DNA of 64,000 nucleotides from Rhizomys pruinosus (GCA_009823505.1 VZQC01007061.1:994723-1058722); one strand, 5' to 3'. Counted from the first letter of the stretch, positions 41,465 through 52,632 are shown. Numbers and translations: made by a program. The notes: generated by a model from the letters alone, not told the origin.

Positions 41465-41980
41465 TCCTCCTTGCTGCCTCCTTCCCTGCTCCATCACAGC
41501 TGCCACGTCCCATCCTTTCTGCGGTTAGTGGTTGGTTCAAAGACATCCTCTTTGCTTTCCCTGTCTCTTTCCTGACCCACTGCAGCCTGTTCTCACCAGT
41601 TCCTGAGACTATTGCAACAGTGGCTGTTTCCCCTAGCTCCAGGGAGCACACCCCATCCTCCCATCACCCCATCCTCCCATCCCTCCTGCTGTCCCTCCTC
41701 CGCACTGCACTAAGAGACACCCTAGAGCACAGGTTGGAGCATGCACTCTTATACTCAAAAACCTTTGATGGCTCCCCATTGCCGGCAGGATAAAGTCCCA
41801 ACATTGCCTGGCATTTACAGTCCGCCCTGATCTGGTGCCAGCTTGCCTTGCCAGCCTGGGTCCCCACCATGTAGTTCATCCCCTTCAACTGTAGCCACAT
41901 CCTATGACTTGTCTCACCCTTGTGTGCTTTCATGGACGACCACTTGGCACCCTTCTCAGATGGGCTTGTTCCTGGCACTT
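41465..41980 (+). mobile_element. L2 LINE remnant
   Basis: GATGGCTCCCCATTGCC, GGATAAAGTCCCAACATTGCC, GCATTTACAGTCCGCCCTGATCTGG, the L2 3' region order. 41,465-41,700 is more worn and tentative. Confidence 0.7.
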
Positions 41981-43160
41981 CGAGCGTTGTGGGGGAGGAG
42001 GATTAATCCCATAATCCCATAAATAAATATGTCTTTACACACTCTCCTAAGCTCAACATGTCTTTAGGAACTCAAGGAGAAGATTTAGTAAGGACAAGAC
42101 AGATTCAGATGGGGAGTGAGGGGTTTGGAGGCTTGAGAGGCACCTGGGGGGAGGTGTCATCTCCCACCTGGCTTGTATTTCATCTTGTCTTGAACTCAAG
42201 TCATGCCATCCCCTACCTAGACTGAGCAGCTGAGGGTGGGAAATGCTGCTTTTTCATTCCCTTAGGATGTCATCAGTGTACACACAGTAGGTCTTTAACA
42301 GCTGTCATCTTACTCTCGATGTGGGCATGGCAATGTTCCTTAAACAACAGAGAGTGTCCAAGAAGTGTTCTCAAGGCTGGGCACGGGAGCACAAGATGAC
42401 CCAGGAGAGTCTTCTGGGCATTCCTTCCTGTGAAATTCTGTTCTTTCTCTACCCAAATGCCACCCCCTGAAGCCCATCCCTACCTGTGCACCTAGCAGGA
42501 CTTTCTGAACACTCACCTAGCTGTTCCTTGCTTCAGAGAGGTGGTTTCTGTTGTGGGGGCGAGAGGCTGCGGAGAGCCATGGGGGCTTTAGGCTGGCAGC
42601 AGATGCCCCAGTAACCCAGAGCACATCCTGTAGGCTGCTCTGCCAGCAGGCTGAAGATGGGGGAGGAAGGTACCCTTTTTTCCCCTTGACTGTGCCCCAC
42701 TGTAAAATCCCTGCTCCCCTCCTGCTCCCTGGGACCTAACACAGAGGAAAGGAAGTGGCTGGGAGAGAGCTGGGGAGGCCTGTCTGGGAGTGACCCCGGA
42801 CTAGAGACTGTCTTCCCCTGTGCTGCTCCTCCTCCACCAGGAAACTTCCGGGTTTTCTAGTTCTCAGTAGCTCCCGCATCCCTTCCTGGGACTTTCCCAT
42901 CAATGGAGAGGTTAGATCTGAGCCAGGCAGAGAGGCTGTTGAACCCATGGAGTGCCAGGCCGATCCATTCCATGCCTACCCATGTCCCCTTGGGCCGTGT
43001 TCTTGATGTAAGCTCCCCCTCCAGGGATCCTTAAGTCTGAAGATGCTTGTTCAACATCCGCCTGGCCTCCAGGAACCTTCTGGTCTGAGGCTGAAGAGCA
43101 GCCCTGGTTCTGAGGACACCCCCTCCCCACCTGCCTCCAGGCTGGAAAGGGACATGGGAT
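41981..43160. other. Unique sequence, no gene seen
   Basis: 1.2 kb single-copy; no exon supported. Confidence 0.55.
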
Positions 43161-43738
43161 AGAACCAGAACGTAGATGTGTGCACCACCGTGCTGATCAG
43201 CAGAACACAGACGTGCGCGCCACTGTGCTGATCAGCAGAACACAGACGTGTGCGCCACCGTGCTGATCGGCAGAACACAGATGTGTGCACCACCGTGCTG
43301 ATCAGCAGAACACAGACATGTGCGTGCTGATCAGCAGAACACAGACATGTGCGTGCTGATCAGCAGAACACAGACGTGTGCGCCACCGTGCTGATCGGCA
43401 GAACACAGATGTGTGCACCACCGTGCTGATCAGCAGAACACAGACATGTGCGTGCTGATCAGCAGAACACAGACATGTGCGTGCTGATCAGCAGAACACA
43501 GACGTGTGCGCCACCGTGCTGATCGGCAGAACACAGACGTGTGCACCACCGTGCTGATCAGCAGAACACAGACATGTGCGTGTTGATCAGCAGAACACAG
43601 ACGTGTGCGCCACCGTGCTGATCGGCAGAACACAGACGTGTGCGCCAACGTGCTGATCGGCAAGTGGAACACAGACGTGTGCACCACCGTGCTGATCAGC
43701 AGAACACAGACGTGTGCGCCACCATGCTGATCAGCAGT
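43161..43738 (+). repeat. Minisatellite of 35- and 29-bp units with 128-bp higher-order period
   Basis: About 17 units beginning GATC(A/G)GCAGAACACAGA. Long units are 35 bp; short units (29 bp) lack the 6 bases CCACCG. The order long-long(GATCGG)-short-short repeats from 43,230, 43,358 and 43,486, an exact 128-bp period. One unit (43,655-43,693) is 39 bp. Confidence 0.97.
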
Positions 43739-44099
43739 GAGGCACCACGCATGCTTTCCACCTCGCGCAGATCCTTTTTTCTTCAGGGGTGCCCTGTCTG
43801 GTCATCTCCCCACCTTCTGTCTTGCTGCAGAGGACAGACCAGCAGTGGACCCGGCTATACAGGTGGCTGGCAGGTGGTGAGAGCCAGAGAGGAGGAATGT
43901 GCCTGGGGCCTGGGCAGGATGCCACTGGACCATCCCAGCCTTCCGCCTCCTCTCCATGACATACTCACCCCATTTCTTGGTGGCCACTGTCCTGGTCCCT
44001 ATGCAAGGTTATAGTCAGGTCCCAGCTTCAGGGTAGCCATTCCTGGGAAGAGGCCTGGCCTCCAGACATGAGGGGCATCTTGTGGGGCATTAGTCACTG
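43739..44099. other. Unique sequence, no gene seen
   Basis: Single-copy flank of the minisatellite. Confidence 0.6.
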
Positions 44100-44235
44100 C
44101 TATAACTGCCAATTCATGAACACTGACCTTGTGCTGGCTATTTAACTCTGGCAGTTAAATATTGGATGTCTCCCATTTTACAGGTGGGGACACTGAGGAC
44201 ACTCAGGGAGATAGAGTCATAATACAATGTTCCTT
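44100..44235 (-). mobile_element. MIR SINE
   Basis: CCCATTTTACAGGTGGGGACACTGAGG, reverse MIR core with worn flanks. Confidence 0.75.
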
Positions 44236-45649
44236 ATGCAGCCTGACCTGAGACCATGCTGGATGGTGGTCCCGGGGGCTGGAAGAGGAGGTGATCTGCA
44301 GACCTGCTGCTCCCATGGAGCTCAGAGTCAAAGACTTTATTTCAGCCCAAGAGGGAATTTGTCCCTACAGTGAGAGGGACTGGATACGGCTAGAAGTGGG
44401 CACGGTGGCACCCAGTAAACAGGAGTGATTTCCCAGCACCCTCTGTGCTGGGGGCCCCTCTGATCTGCTTTCCTTTTCCCAAGCTGAGGAAGCAGAGGAG
44501 AAGGAGGCCCCAGAGCTCCTGATCAACCTGGCAGACAGCTGCCCCTGCCGTGGCAGCAGGTGTCTCGCCGTCCCAAGGCTACCCCTACCCCCAGGCACAG
44601 GCTGCTTCTTGGGTCAGATGCCTCTGCGGCATGGACAGGGGCTTGGCCCAAGGACTCCGAAGACTCAGCTTTGCTCTGCGAGTCTGCTCCCTCCTCCTGA
44701 CCCCACCAACTTCTCTCCTAAACACTCATTCAACCCCCAGACCACCTACAAACCACCCATTTGCCCAGACCACACAGCTCCTCTGCCCAGCTCAGCTCCC
44801 CAGGATAAGGGCCGCCCCACCCCCACCCACTCAGCCTGCACCCCCAAGCCTAATTACCACCTTGGCACCTCCAGGGCAGGGGTAGGGGGGCACTGACCTC
44901 CATTTATGCCTGGAATTCTCCTGGGCAAAGGAGGCCTGTTTTCCTCTGGACATCAAGGGACGAGAGAGAGCAAATTAGAGACCCTCAACTGGACCCCCTC
45001 CGGTTGGTCCCTCCCACCCCACCACATGCTGCTTCCTGGTCCCAAGCTGCTGGGGCGGAGCTGGGCAGGAAGGCAAGATGGTAGAGACCCCTGTGTGCTG
45101 GTTCCTCCTCAGGGCACAGTGAGGGGAAGGAGCTGACCCTGGCTCTGTCCTGCAAGTGTGGCAGCACTGAACAGGCCCTAAGAAGAGCACTGCACCAGGA
45201 GTCAGAGATGGAGTCTGGTTGTACTTGTTCTTCAGGACACAGCTTCCGGGGTGGGAAGGACAGAGCTGCTCGCCATGGTCTCTGAGCGCTCTTCTAGCTT
45301 GGGGTCTTGAGCCCCAGGAGGCATCTGAGGGGTGCCAATTGAGGGCCTGTGCATAGTAGAGGGCCCTCCAAACAAAAGACAGGGTGTAGATGATGGAGGA
45401 GGAGTCTGTTAGGCCAGGCGATCAGAAGGGGAGACAGCAGGCAAAGCATAACTGCCCTGACATTTGTCTCCACCTGGAGCAGGAGGGGTTGAAGTCAAAA
45501 GCCCCTCACAGCTCTGAACTGGATGCTCTGCACTCCTGGGATTCAAGGAGGTGGATGGGGCATCTAACCCGACCCAGGTGCTGCTTGGAGAGGGCAGGGA
45601 CCGGTCTTCATGCATGGTTCACAGGGGCTACCTAATAAGTGCTGAGTGA
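44236..45649. other. Unique sequence, no gene seen
   Basis: 1.4 kb single-copy; C-rich at 44,690-44,880. Overlapping frames without recognisable domains. Confidence 0.55.
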
Positions 45650-45892
45650 GGGGCTGGAGAGATGGTCCTAGCGGTTTTTTTTTTTTGGGTTTTAAGAGCG
45701 CCCCGACCTCTGCCTGCAAGGACCGGTTGATCCCGGCACCCACATGGCGGCCGAGAACCGTCTGAAAACTCAAATTCCAGGAGAACTCCAGTTTCAGGGG
45801 ATCCGAGACCCGCTTCTGACCTCCGCAGGCACTCACAAACTTGCATGCAAAAAAACAACAAAAAAAAAAAAAACACAATAAAAAAAAAAAAA
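45650..45892 (+). mobile_element. B2 SINE with low-quality sequence
   Basis: Forward B2 whose young-type body is disturbed by a T-run insertion at 45,676-45,687 and other indels. TSD AAGTGCTGAGTGA / AAGTGCTGAATGA is intact. Confidence 0.88.
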
Positions 45893-46198
45893 AAAGTGCT
45901 GAATGAATCTGGAATGACCCTGGGGAGACTGAGGCAAGTCCAGATGTGGGAGCGGAGCCTGTAGCTCAGAAGCTGAGTCGGAAGGAGGCAGAGGGTGGTG
46001 CATGGGTGTCCATGGGTTCACCCACACCATGCAGGGCTGAATCAGGCTGAGGCCTGGGGGCTGGGGCCACCAGGGCTGGTCCAGGGCGGATGAGGTGGTC
46101 TCTGTGGGGTCCCTCTCAGGATCCCTCCTTCCCCCATAATTACTTCTGATTAGCTTCACCGCAATAGCCAGACTGGAAAGAGAGGGATGTTTGGGACA
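45893..46198. other. Unique sequence
   Basis: Single-copy, nothing supported. Confidence 0.6.
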
Positions 46199-46217
46199 TG
46201 GGGGGGGGGGGGGGGGG
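46199..46217 (+). repeat. Poly-G run
   Basis: 18-19 consecutive G, a rare homopolymer whose length is unreliable in most assemblies. Confidence 0.95.
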
Positions 46218-46298
46218 AGTGGGACAAGGTAGACAGACTAGCTCCCAGGATAAGCCAGGGCCCCCAACTGAGTGCCCTGCCTGCAGCAGCTCAGCGCT

Positions 46299-46299
<1 letters not shown>

Positions 46300-46350
<51 letters not shown>
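46300..46350. repeat. (CT)n microsatellite
   Basis: About 22 CT units. Confidence 0.97.
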
Positions 46351-46351
<1 letters not shown>

Positions 46352-47007
46352 CTCCCTCTCATTCTCATCTGGAAAATTCTGAAGGAAGCCCATCTACACA
46401 GACCAGAGAGCTGCTGTAAATCAGGGAAGTCACCCAAAATGTCCCTTTATAGCACCTGGGAGGCAGAGCTTCAGGCAGAGAGAGAGGAGACATGATGACA
46501 GTCCAGGCCAGAAGGGATAGTGGGTGGGCACAGCTATATCACCAACAAAGTCCCACCCTGGAGACCCCTGGATAGAAAGGTTTTCCAAAGTGTCCATCTC
46601 TGTTTGGTCCATGAATGGAGACACCTGTAAGCAGGTATATCCTGGTCCACTGGTCCCGTGCTCTCCCTGCTCCTCCCAAGGCACCCATCATACAGCCACC
46701 TCTGCCAGCCAAGAAGCTGAGATCCCTTCTAACTTGTGGCAGGACCTTCCTCTCCTTTCCTCAGCAGGCCTAGAAAATACTGTAGCTCAGGTTACCCTTG
46801 TCTACCAGACTCATGACCTAGAAGGCACCTAACTGTTCTGAGGTGGAGATTGTTGAGGTCGTGCATTAGCACTAGTGGTTTGGAGGAAAGCAAATGATGT
46901 GACTGCTTCCTACTGAGCTCCATCTTTAGTAAAACTTTCCATGCAATTAATAGTAGTATTAGTAGGCCATCTTATTGTTTTTATTTTATTTATTTGTTTA
47001 TTTATTT
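46351..47007. other. Unique sequence, no gene seen
   Basis: Single-copy DNA without a supported exon. Confidence 0.6.
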
Positions 47008-47150
47008 TTGGTCTTTTGGAGACAGGGTCTCCCTGTAGCTCCAGCTGTCCCTGGAATTCGCTCTGTAGACCAGGCTGGCCTTGAACTTACAAAGATCCGC
47101 CCTGCCTGCCTCCCAAGTGCTGGATTAAAGGTGTGCGCCACCAGCCCGGC
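47008..47150 (-). mobile_element. B1 SINE
   Basis: Reverse B1; flanks TTGTTTTTATTTTATTT on both sides are its TSD. Confidence 0.94.
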
Positions 47151-47204
47151 TTGTTTTTATTTTATTTTAATTTTATAAATTCTTTTTGTATTTATTTATT
47201 TATT

Positions 47205-47454
47205 TAGAGACAGGATCTCCCTATAGCCCCAGCTGGCCTGGAGCTCACTCTGTAGACCAGGCTGGTCTTGAACGTAATCACAAAGATCCACCTGCCTCTG
47301 TCTCCCGAGTGCTGGGATTAAAGGTGTGCGCTATCACACCTTTAAGCCCAGCTTAAAGGTGGTTCTTAGCCACCATGTGGGTGCTGGGAATTGAACCCGG
47401 ATCCTCTGCAAGAGCAGTTGGCGCTCTTAACCTCTGAGCCATCTCTCCAGCCCC
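47205..47454 (-). mobile_element. Dimeric SINE: 102-bp B2 head fused to B1
   Basis: On the minus strand the B2 head (47,454-47,353, ending CTAAGAACCACCTTTAA) joins B1 (47,352-47,205) directly. Junction matches the loci at 33,920 and 39,564. The B1 5' region carries a small ACCTTTAAG insertion. Confidence 0.82.
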
Positions 47455-47464
47455 TCTTCCCCAC

Positions 47465-47573
47465 TTTTAAAAGACAATCTCCCTATATGCCCCAAGCTAG
47501 CCTTGAACTTGTAATCCTCTTGCCTTAGCCTCCCAAGTACAGAGATTATGATTGTGTGCTACCATGCCCAGTT
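47465..47573 (-). mobile_element. Old B1-type SINE
   Basis: AAAGACAATCTCCCTATATGCC to GTGCTACCATGCCCAG. Confidence 0.8.
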
Positions 47574-47597
47574 TAACTAGCCATTAAAAAACAATAT

Positions 47598-47789
47598 CTT
47601 GGCTCAGTGGTTAAGAGCATTTGCTCATCTTACAGAGGACTTGAATTCAGTTCAAAGCACCCACATGGCAGCTCACAACCCCAGTTTCAGGAGATCAGCT
47701 ACCCACTTCTGGGCTTTCCAGGAACCAGGCACACACCAGACATATGTGCAGTAAACACTCATACACATAAATAAAAATAAATAAATCTT
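47598..47789 (+). mobile_element. B2 SINE, 5'-truncated
   Basis: Starts at GGCTCAGTGGTTAAGAGC; (AAAT)n tail. Confidence 0.88.
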
Positions 47790-48026
47790 GGGGCTGGAGA
47801 GATGTCTCAGCATGTTAAAAGTGCCGACTGCTCTTGCAGAGGACCCAGGTTCGATTCCCAGCACCCACATAGCCACTACAGAACGTCTTTAACTCCAGTT
47901 CCAGGGGAATCCGATGCCCTCTTCTGACCTCTGCGGCATTGCACGACTCAGGTGCACCAACTTGTGTATGATTGTACTGTCTGCATGTAGGTCCTCTGCA
48001 AGAGCAGTCGGCCATCTCTCCAGCCC
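47790..48026 (+). mobile_element. Fold-back B2 (head-to-head, both outer ends are B2 5' ends)
   Basis: Forward B2 to about 47,963, then an inverted, internally deleted B2 ending CCATCTCTCCAGCCC. TSD ATAAATAAATCTT lies at 47,777-47,789 and 48,027-48,039, with no poly-A between body and TSD. It was inserted as an inverted structure. Confidence 0.82.
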
Positions 48027-48067
48027 ATAAATAAATCTTATAAAAAAAAAAAAAAACAACAACAACA

Positions 48068-48240
48068 GCTGGGTGTGGTGGCGCACACCTTTAATCCTAG
48101 CACTTGGGAGGTGCAGGCAGATCTTTGTGAGTTCAAGGCCAGCCTGCTCTACAGAGTGAGTTCCAGGACAGCTGGGGCTACAGGGAGACCCTGTCTTGAA
48201 AAGACCAAAAAAACAAAGAACAAACAAACAAAAAAACCCA
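48068..48240 (+). mobile_element. B1 SINE
   Basis: Forward B1 with (AAAC)-rich tail; a small deletion removes part of GGCAGAGGCAGG. Confidence 0.94.
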
Positions 48241-48246
48241 AAATCT

Positions 48247-48410
48247 TGGGTTAGAGATAGAGTTCAATTAGTAGAATGTTTGCTGGTCTTTCACAAGGCT
48301 CTGGGCTTGATCCCCACCATGGCATCAGCTACAGGGTGGTACATACCTATAACCAATCACAGCACTCGGAAGGCAGAAGCAGGAAGATCAGTAGTTCAAG
48401 GTCAAGTTGG
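48247..48410 (+). mobile_element. B4 SINE
   Basis: ID-like head (GAGTTCAATTAGTAGAATG, GGGCTTGATCCCCACC) with B1-like body. Confidence 0.78.
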
Positions 48411-48565
48411 ATGTGGTAGAGATCACCTTTAGTCCCAGCACTCTGGACTGCAGAGACAGGTGGATCACTGAGAGATCTAGACCAGTCTGGTCTACATAGA
48501 CAGTTCCAGACCAGCTGCGACTACAAGGAGACAGGATCTTGAAAAAACAAAACAAAACAAACAAA
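48411..48565 (+). mobile_element. B1 SINE
   Basis: ATCACCTTTAGTCCCAGCAC to poly-A/AAAC tail. Confidence 0.85.
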
Positions 48566-48567
48566 CC

Positions 48568-48594
48568 AACACACACACACACACAGACACACAG

Positions 48595-48622
<28 letters not shown>
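48568..48622. repeat. (CA)n microsatellite
   Basis: CA run with GACA interruptions, from the tail of the preceding B1. Confidence 0.96.
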
Positions 48623-48626
<4 letters not shown>

Positions 48627-48639
48627 CCCCCCCCAAACC

Positions 48640-48798
48640 AGAGCAAGGCATGTGGTGCATACCTTTAATCTCAGCACTCAGGAGGCAGAGGCAGGTGGAT
48701 CTCTGTGAGTTCGAGGCCAAGCTGGTCTACATAGCAAATTCCAGGCCAGCTGGGGCTCCAGGGAGATCCTGTCTCAAAAGATCAACAACAAAACAAAA
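48640..48798 (+). mobile_element. B1 SINE
   Basis: GCATGTGGTGCATACC to GATCCTGTCTCAAAAG. A B1 fragment also lies at 48,843-48,918. Confidence 0.92.
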
Positions 48799-48921
48799 TT
48801 AAACTAAACAAAAAGTAGAACTTAAACATCATTTTTCACTATGTAGTGAGTTTGAGAGGCAAGCTCAGGATATATGAGACCCATTCTTAAAAAAAAATAA
48901 GTAAATAAAAAATAAAAATCA

Positions 48922-49089
48922 GGGCTGGAGAAGGCTCAGAGGTTAAGAGCCCTGAATGCTCTTCAGAGGAACTGGATTTAGTTCCCAGCACCCACATGGC
49001 AGCTAACAACTGATGAGGGTGGGGGGATCTGCTGCTCTTCTGGCCTCTGTAGGCATTGCACCACAGGATGGCCTTACATAAATGCAGGC

Positions 49090-49131
<42 letters not shown>
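48922..49131 (+). mobile_element. B2 SINE with terminal (CA)n
   Basis: Forward worn B2; its tail is replaced by a CA run at 49,092-49,131. Confidence 0.87.
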
Positions 49132-49133
<2 letters not shown>

Positions 49134-49296
49134 TCCTATCTCTCTAGATGCTATGATTTCTGTATATATAATCAACTATTTAGGATATCGGAGTAGAGTG
49201 AAAAGGTCAGGGGTAGTCAGGGTAAATAAAGAGACTCTGCCTTCAGTTCTGAGCATCGGTTTGCAGCTCATAAAGTTACTCCACTGGCTTCCTTTC
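49132..49296. other. Unique sequence
   Basis: Short single-copy stretch between SINEs. Confidence 0.6.
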
Positions 49297-49495
49297 TTTT
49301 TAAATTTTTTTTAAATTTATTTTTTATGTGTATGAATGTACTGTCTCTGCATATAGGTTTGTTCACCTGTGTCGTGCAATGCCGCGGAGGTCAGAAGAGG
49401 GCGCCGGATTCCCCTAGCGGTTAAGAGTGCCGGCTGCTGTTGGAGAGAACCTGGGTTCGATCCCCAGCACCCACATCGCGGCTGAGAACCGTCTT
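49297..49495 (-). mobile_element. Fold-back B2 (tail end, then inverted head part)
   Basis: Reverse B2 from the tail to GGATTCCCCT (about 49,417), then forward B2 from AGCGGTTAAGAG to GAGAACCGTCTT. TSD TGGCTTCCTTTC at 49,285-49,296 and 49,496-49,507. Confidence 0.8.
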
Positions 49496-49507
49496 TGGCT
49501 TCCTTTC

Positions 49508-49731
49508 ATTTATTTATTTATTTTATTTTGTATGTGTATGAATGTACTGTCTGCATGCAGGTCTGTGCACCCGTGTAGTGCAATGCCGCGGAGGTCAGAA
49601 GAGGGTGTCGGATTCCCCTGGAACTGGAGTTCTCCAGGAATTGGAGTTACAGATGGTTCTTAGCTGCCATGTGGGTGCTGGGGATCGAACCCGGGTCCTC
49701 TGCAAGAGCACTCGGCGCTCTTAACCCCTAG
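49508..49731 (-). mobile_element. B2 SINE, young, head-truncated
   Basis: Reverse B2 ending at TTAACCCCTAG. A third GGCTTCCTTTCTTT copy follows. One unit reads GAACTGGAGTTCTCCAGG. Confidence 0.94.
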
Positions 49732-49879
49732 GGCTTCCTTTCTTTAAGGGAGTCCCCCGACCCGGCCACATGGGAGCTCACAGCCGGGGGTGGGGGTGGT
49801 GTTACTTTCCTGCAGAGTCTAGACCCAGGAGAACCAACTCTGGCCTCAGGGAGCCTCCTGTCTGATGTAGGAACCGGAT

Positions 49880-50450
49880 CAACAGAACTCACATTTGCTG
49901 TGAACCCGACTTCTTCCCCCCAAAGGGACGAGCTGGCCTTCGCAGGTGAGAGCACCGGGAAGAGGGCGCAGCGGCTCCCCGTGGTGGCGGTGGGCTGCCT
50001 GGAGGAGGCAGTGCGCAGGGCTGGGCGCGGAGGATGCCGCGGCTGCGCTCTCACGACCCGGGCAAGGCCGTCTGGGAGCCGTCTCCGGTCTCGGGGCCTG
50101 CGGTCGGGGCATCGCGGGGCCGCGTTTGAGCCGGTCAGATCCCTGCGGAAATTACAGGGGCGCTCGGCGCTGCGGTCGCGCCCCCCAGGGCAGCACCCGC
50201 TGGTTGGAGGCGTTTAAATTGAAAGCAGCTTTGGGGAGAGGAGGCGGGCGCAGGCCGCCAAGCCAGGGGAGGGGGCGCCGGGCACAGCGACCCCATTGTC
50301 TGCGCCCGCCGAGGGGCGGAACCCTGCGGTGAGCGCGGCGCCCCCTCCCCGCGCGCGACCCAGTTCCCACGCTGCCCAGGGACTGGCGGGCAGGGACCGT
50401 GTCCCTAGCGGGTCTCCACCTGGCCCACACCTGGCCTGGCCCTCGCTCCT
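49880..50450 (+). promoter_or_regulatory. CpG island with first-exon-like splice donors
   Basis: Dense CpGs, strongest at 50,010-50,370 (GGCGCGGAGGATGCCGCGG; GAGCGCGGCGCCCCC). On the plus strand CGCAG|GTGAGAG (49,945/49,946) and CTGCG|GTGAGCG (50,328/50,329) are consensus-like donors, fitting non-coding first exons of a plus-strand gene. Long frames on both strands reflect GC content. Gene not identified. Confidence 0.6.
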
Positions 50451-50732
50451 CTCCTCTTTCTTCACAAACACCTTCTCCCAAGCCTCTCCAAGAATGAAGA
50501 AGCTCTCCTGATCCTTGGGTCATGGAAGGTCAGGAGGCCTGAGCTGTAAGGCTGGGTCATCTTTAGAATCATCTCTACTCTTTGGGTCACCAACGCTTCC
50601 ATAAAAGGGAAGCTACACCATGCTCTCCAAGCCACCCCTCTCCGGGGTGTACTTTGGAAGTACTTTGAGCTCATGGATGGGACAGGGTTCTAAACACTGC
50701 CAACATCCACCCCACAGAGTACACCTGGACAC
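50451..50732. other. Unique sequence
   Basis: Downstream flank of the CpG island; no exon supported. Confidence 0.55.
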
Positions 50733-50865
50733 CCTCTTGCGTGGTGGTCCATGTCTGCAATCCCAGTACTTGGGAAGTAGAGGCCGGAGGAACAGGAGTT
50801 CAAGGTCATCCTTGGCTGCATATCAAGTTGGAAGCCAACCTCTGAGCGATCTCAAGAAAGAAAAG
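50733..50865 (+). mobile_element. Old B1-type SINE
   Basis: GCGTGGTGGTCCATGTCTGCAATCCCAG with the ancestral insert GCTGCATATCAAGTTGGAAGCC. Confidence 0.82.
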
Positions 50866-50874
50866 AAGGGGGGG

Positions 50875-50926
<52 letters not shown>

Positions 50927-51050
50927 AGAAGGGAGGGAGGGAGGGAGGAAGGGAAAGAAAGAAAATAAAAACAGGGAGTGGGAAGAGGAGGAGGAGGAAG
51001 AGAAGGAGGAAGAAGAGGAGGAGGAGGAGGAGGAGGGAGAGGAGGAGGTA
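50866..51050. repeat. (GA)n/(GGGA)n/(GAG)n purine tract
   Basis: About 185 bp of almost pure purines grown from the B1 tail; triplex-prone. Confidence 0.95.
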
Positions 51051-52632
51051 AAGATTCTTTGTTTTTTCTTTCACACACCTACCCATTCAGTAGGTGTGTG
51101 AGTGAGAGGTATACAGGAGTGCTAGTGCCAGCCAACAGAGCAGAGGCTGGGCAACTCTGGCGGACTTCCTGGAAGAGGGAAAAGTGAACCCAGCTGGGGG
51201 TGATGTTCACAGGACAGAGGGTCAGGAAAAGGTGAGGCAGAGCCCAGAAGAGAGGCCGCTGTGAAATGAATAGGTACTGCTGGGGATTTGCAGGCTGAGA
51301 GGGGGTGGGGGTGGGGTGGGAGGGAGCAGTCATTTGCCAGTTGCTGAGTATTGTGATCTGGAGGAAAGGAGGTGGGTGGTGCCAGGTCCTGGTACAGTCC
51401 CCTGGGTATGTGGGGTGCTCCCCTTGGTGTCTTCCTGTTCTTTTTCCTAGGGCAACGAACACCTAGAGGCTGTCCCAGGGCTCTGGGCACCAGGTGTGGG
51501 GAGCTGGGTTTGTTATTTCCTGGGTTTGCAACGCAGGTACAGAAGTTGTTTGCTGGGCCTGGCGCCCAGGGACGTGCTACTTGCTCCACACCTGGCAGTG
51601 CCAGACGTTTCTGCTCATTTCTGCTCTGCCTTTTGGAGGTTCCTAGTGGGCAGCTGGGTATGGGAGCAGAGCCAGTGGTATCATGTCCCTGTTACAGGAG
51701 CCTGGGACCCCCATGTGGTGGAGAGGACAGAGGAATCTGCCTACTGGGTGAGGGGGCTGTAAGGTTCCTGAAAAGAGAATGAGGCACAGTCTGAGAGGAG
51801 GGAGAAGGGTGAGGGAGGCTGAGAGGCTGGGCCAGGTGTTTCCTCAGAGTGTGGGAGCTGTCAGAGCTCCCCACCCACGCCCCCCAATCTCTGAACACTC
51901 CCTTTCCTAAGACTCTATTCTTTCCTCCAAACCCAAGGTCCACAACACAATGGGCTTGGTCTGGTGGATGAGATCAGACTGGGATGCTGGGCTCTGGGCT
52001 TTGGCCTGTCCTTGCTCCCTTCTTCTTCAGGCCTGGTCCGTTCAGCCTGCACAGCTGATGAGCACACCTGCTGTGCCAGGGGGATGGATGCCAGGCTAAA
52101 AAGAAGGGATCCAGGGCAGGAGCAGTGGCCACTGGGTCACCAGCCTGTTCGGATTGTTGGCTAGGCTCAGGAAGCCTCCTGATTCCCAGGTATGGGACAG
52201 ACTGGACATCACTTTTCCCAGGGGGCTGGGCCCAGGTTCCCATTGGATGGGGACGACAAGAGGGACACAGGAGGGACAGGACAATCCCCATGCCTACAGC
52301 TGAGGAGCCCTAGGGTAGCATTCTTATAATGCCTCATCCTCCTCTTTGGAGGAGCTGAGTATCTGTCCCCCAACCTTCCTTCAGGCCCTTTGTAGGCTTC
52401 CCCAGAAGCCTACAAAATTTGTTTGTTGAGAGGAGAGAAAACCAAGACTTTCAGTACCTAGAGGCCTCCTAGATACCTCAAAGTTAGCAGCTACCTACTC
52501 ACAGGACCCCTCCCCACCCAGGCGAAGGGCTCCCCAGAAGCTCCATGAGATAGTTCTCGTCTGTCTTCTGTGTCCCCAGCCACCTTGCCTCTGCAGAGCC
52601 CACATGGGCTTCTTTTAAAAAATTAACCAGTT
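51051..52632. other. Unique sequence, no gene seen
   Basis: 1.6 kb single-copy. An acceptor-like CTTCCTGTTCTTTTTCCTAG ends at about 51,450, but the frame beyond it has no recognisable domain. Confidence 0.5.

Noticed and set aside
43051..43687. Minus-strand frame of a repeated Val-His-Thr-Ser-type motif
   Set aside because: It follows the minisatellite units, shifts with the 29-bp units and has no non-repeat coding context.
43161..43738. CRISPR-like repeat array
   Set aside because: Units are contiguous with no unique spacers, and the host is a mammal; this is a minisatellite.
49900..50523. Overlapping 100-128 residue frames in the second CpG island
   Set aside because: Open in several phases on both strands at once, as expected from GC content.
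50620..51086. Glu/Arg/Gly-rich or Leu/Ser-rich frames
   Set aside because: Encoded by the GA/GGGA/GAG purine tract; composition artefact.
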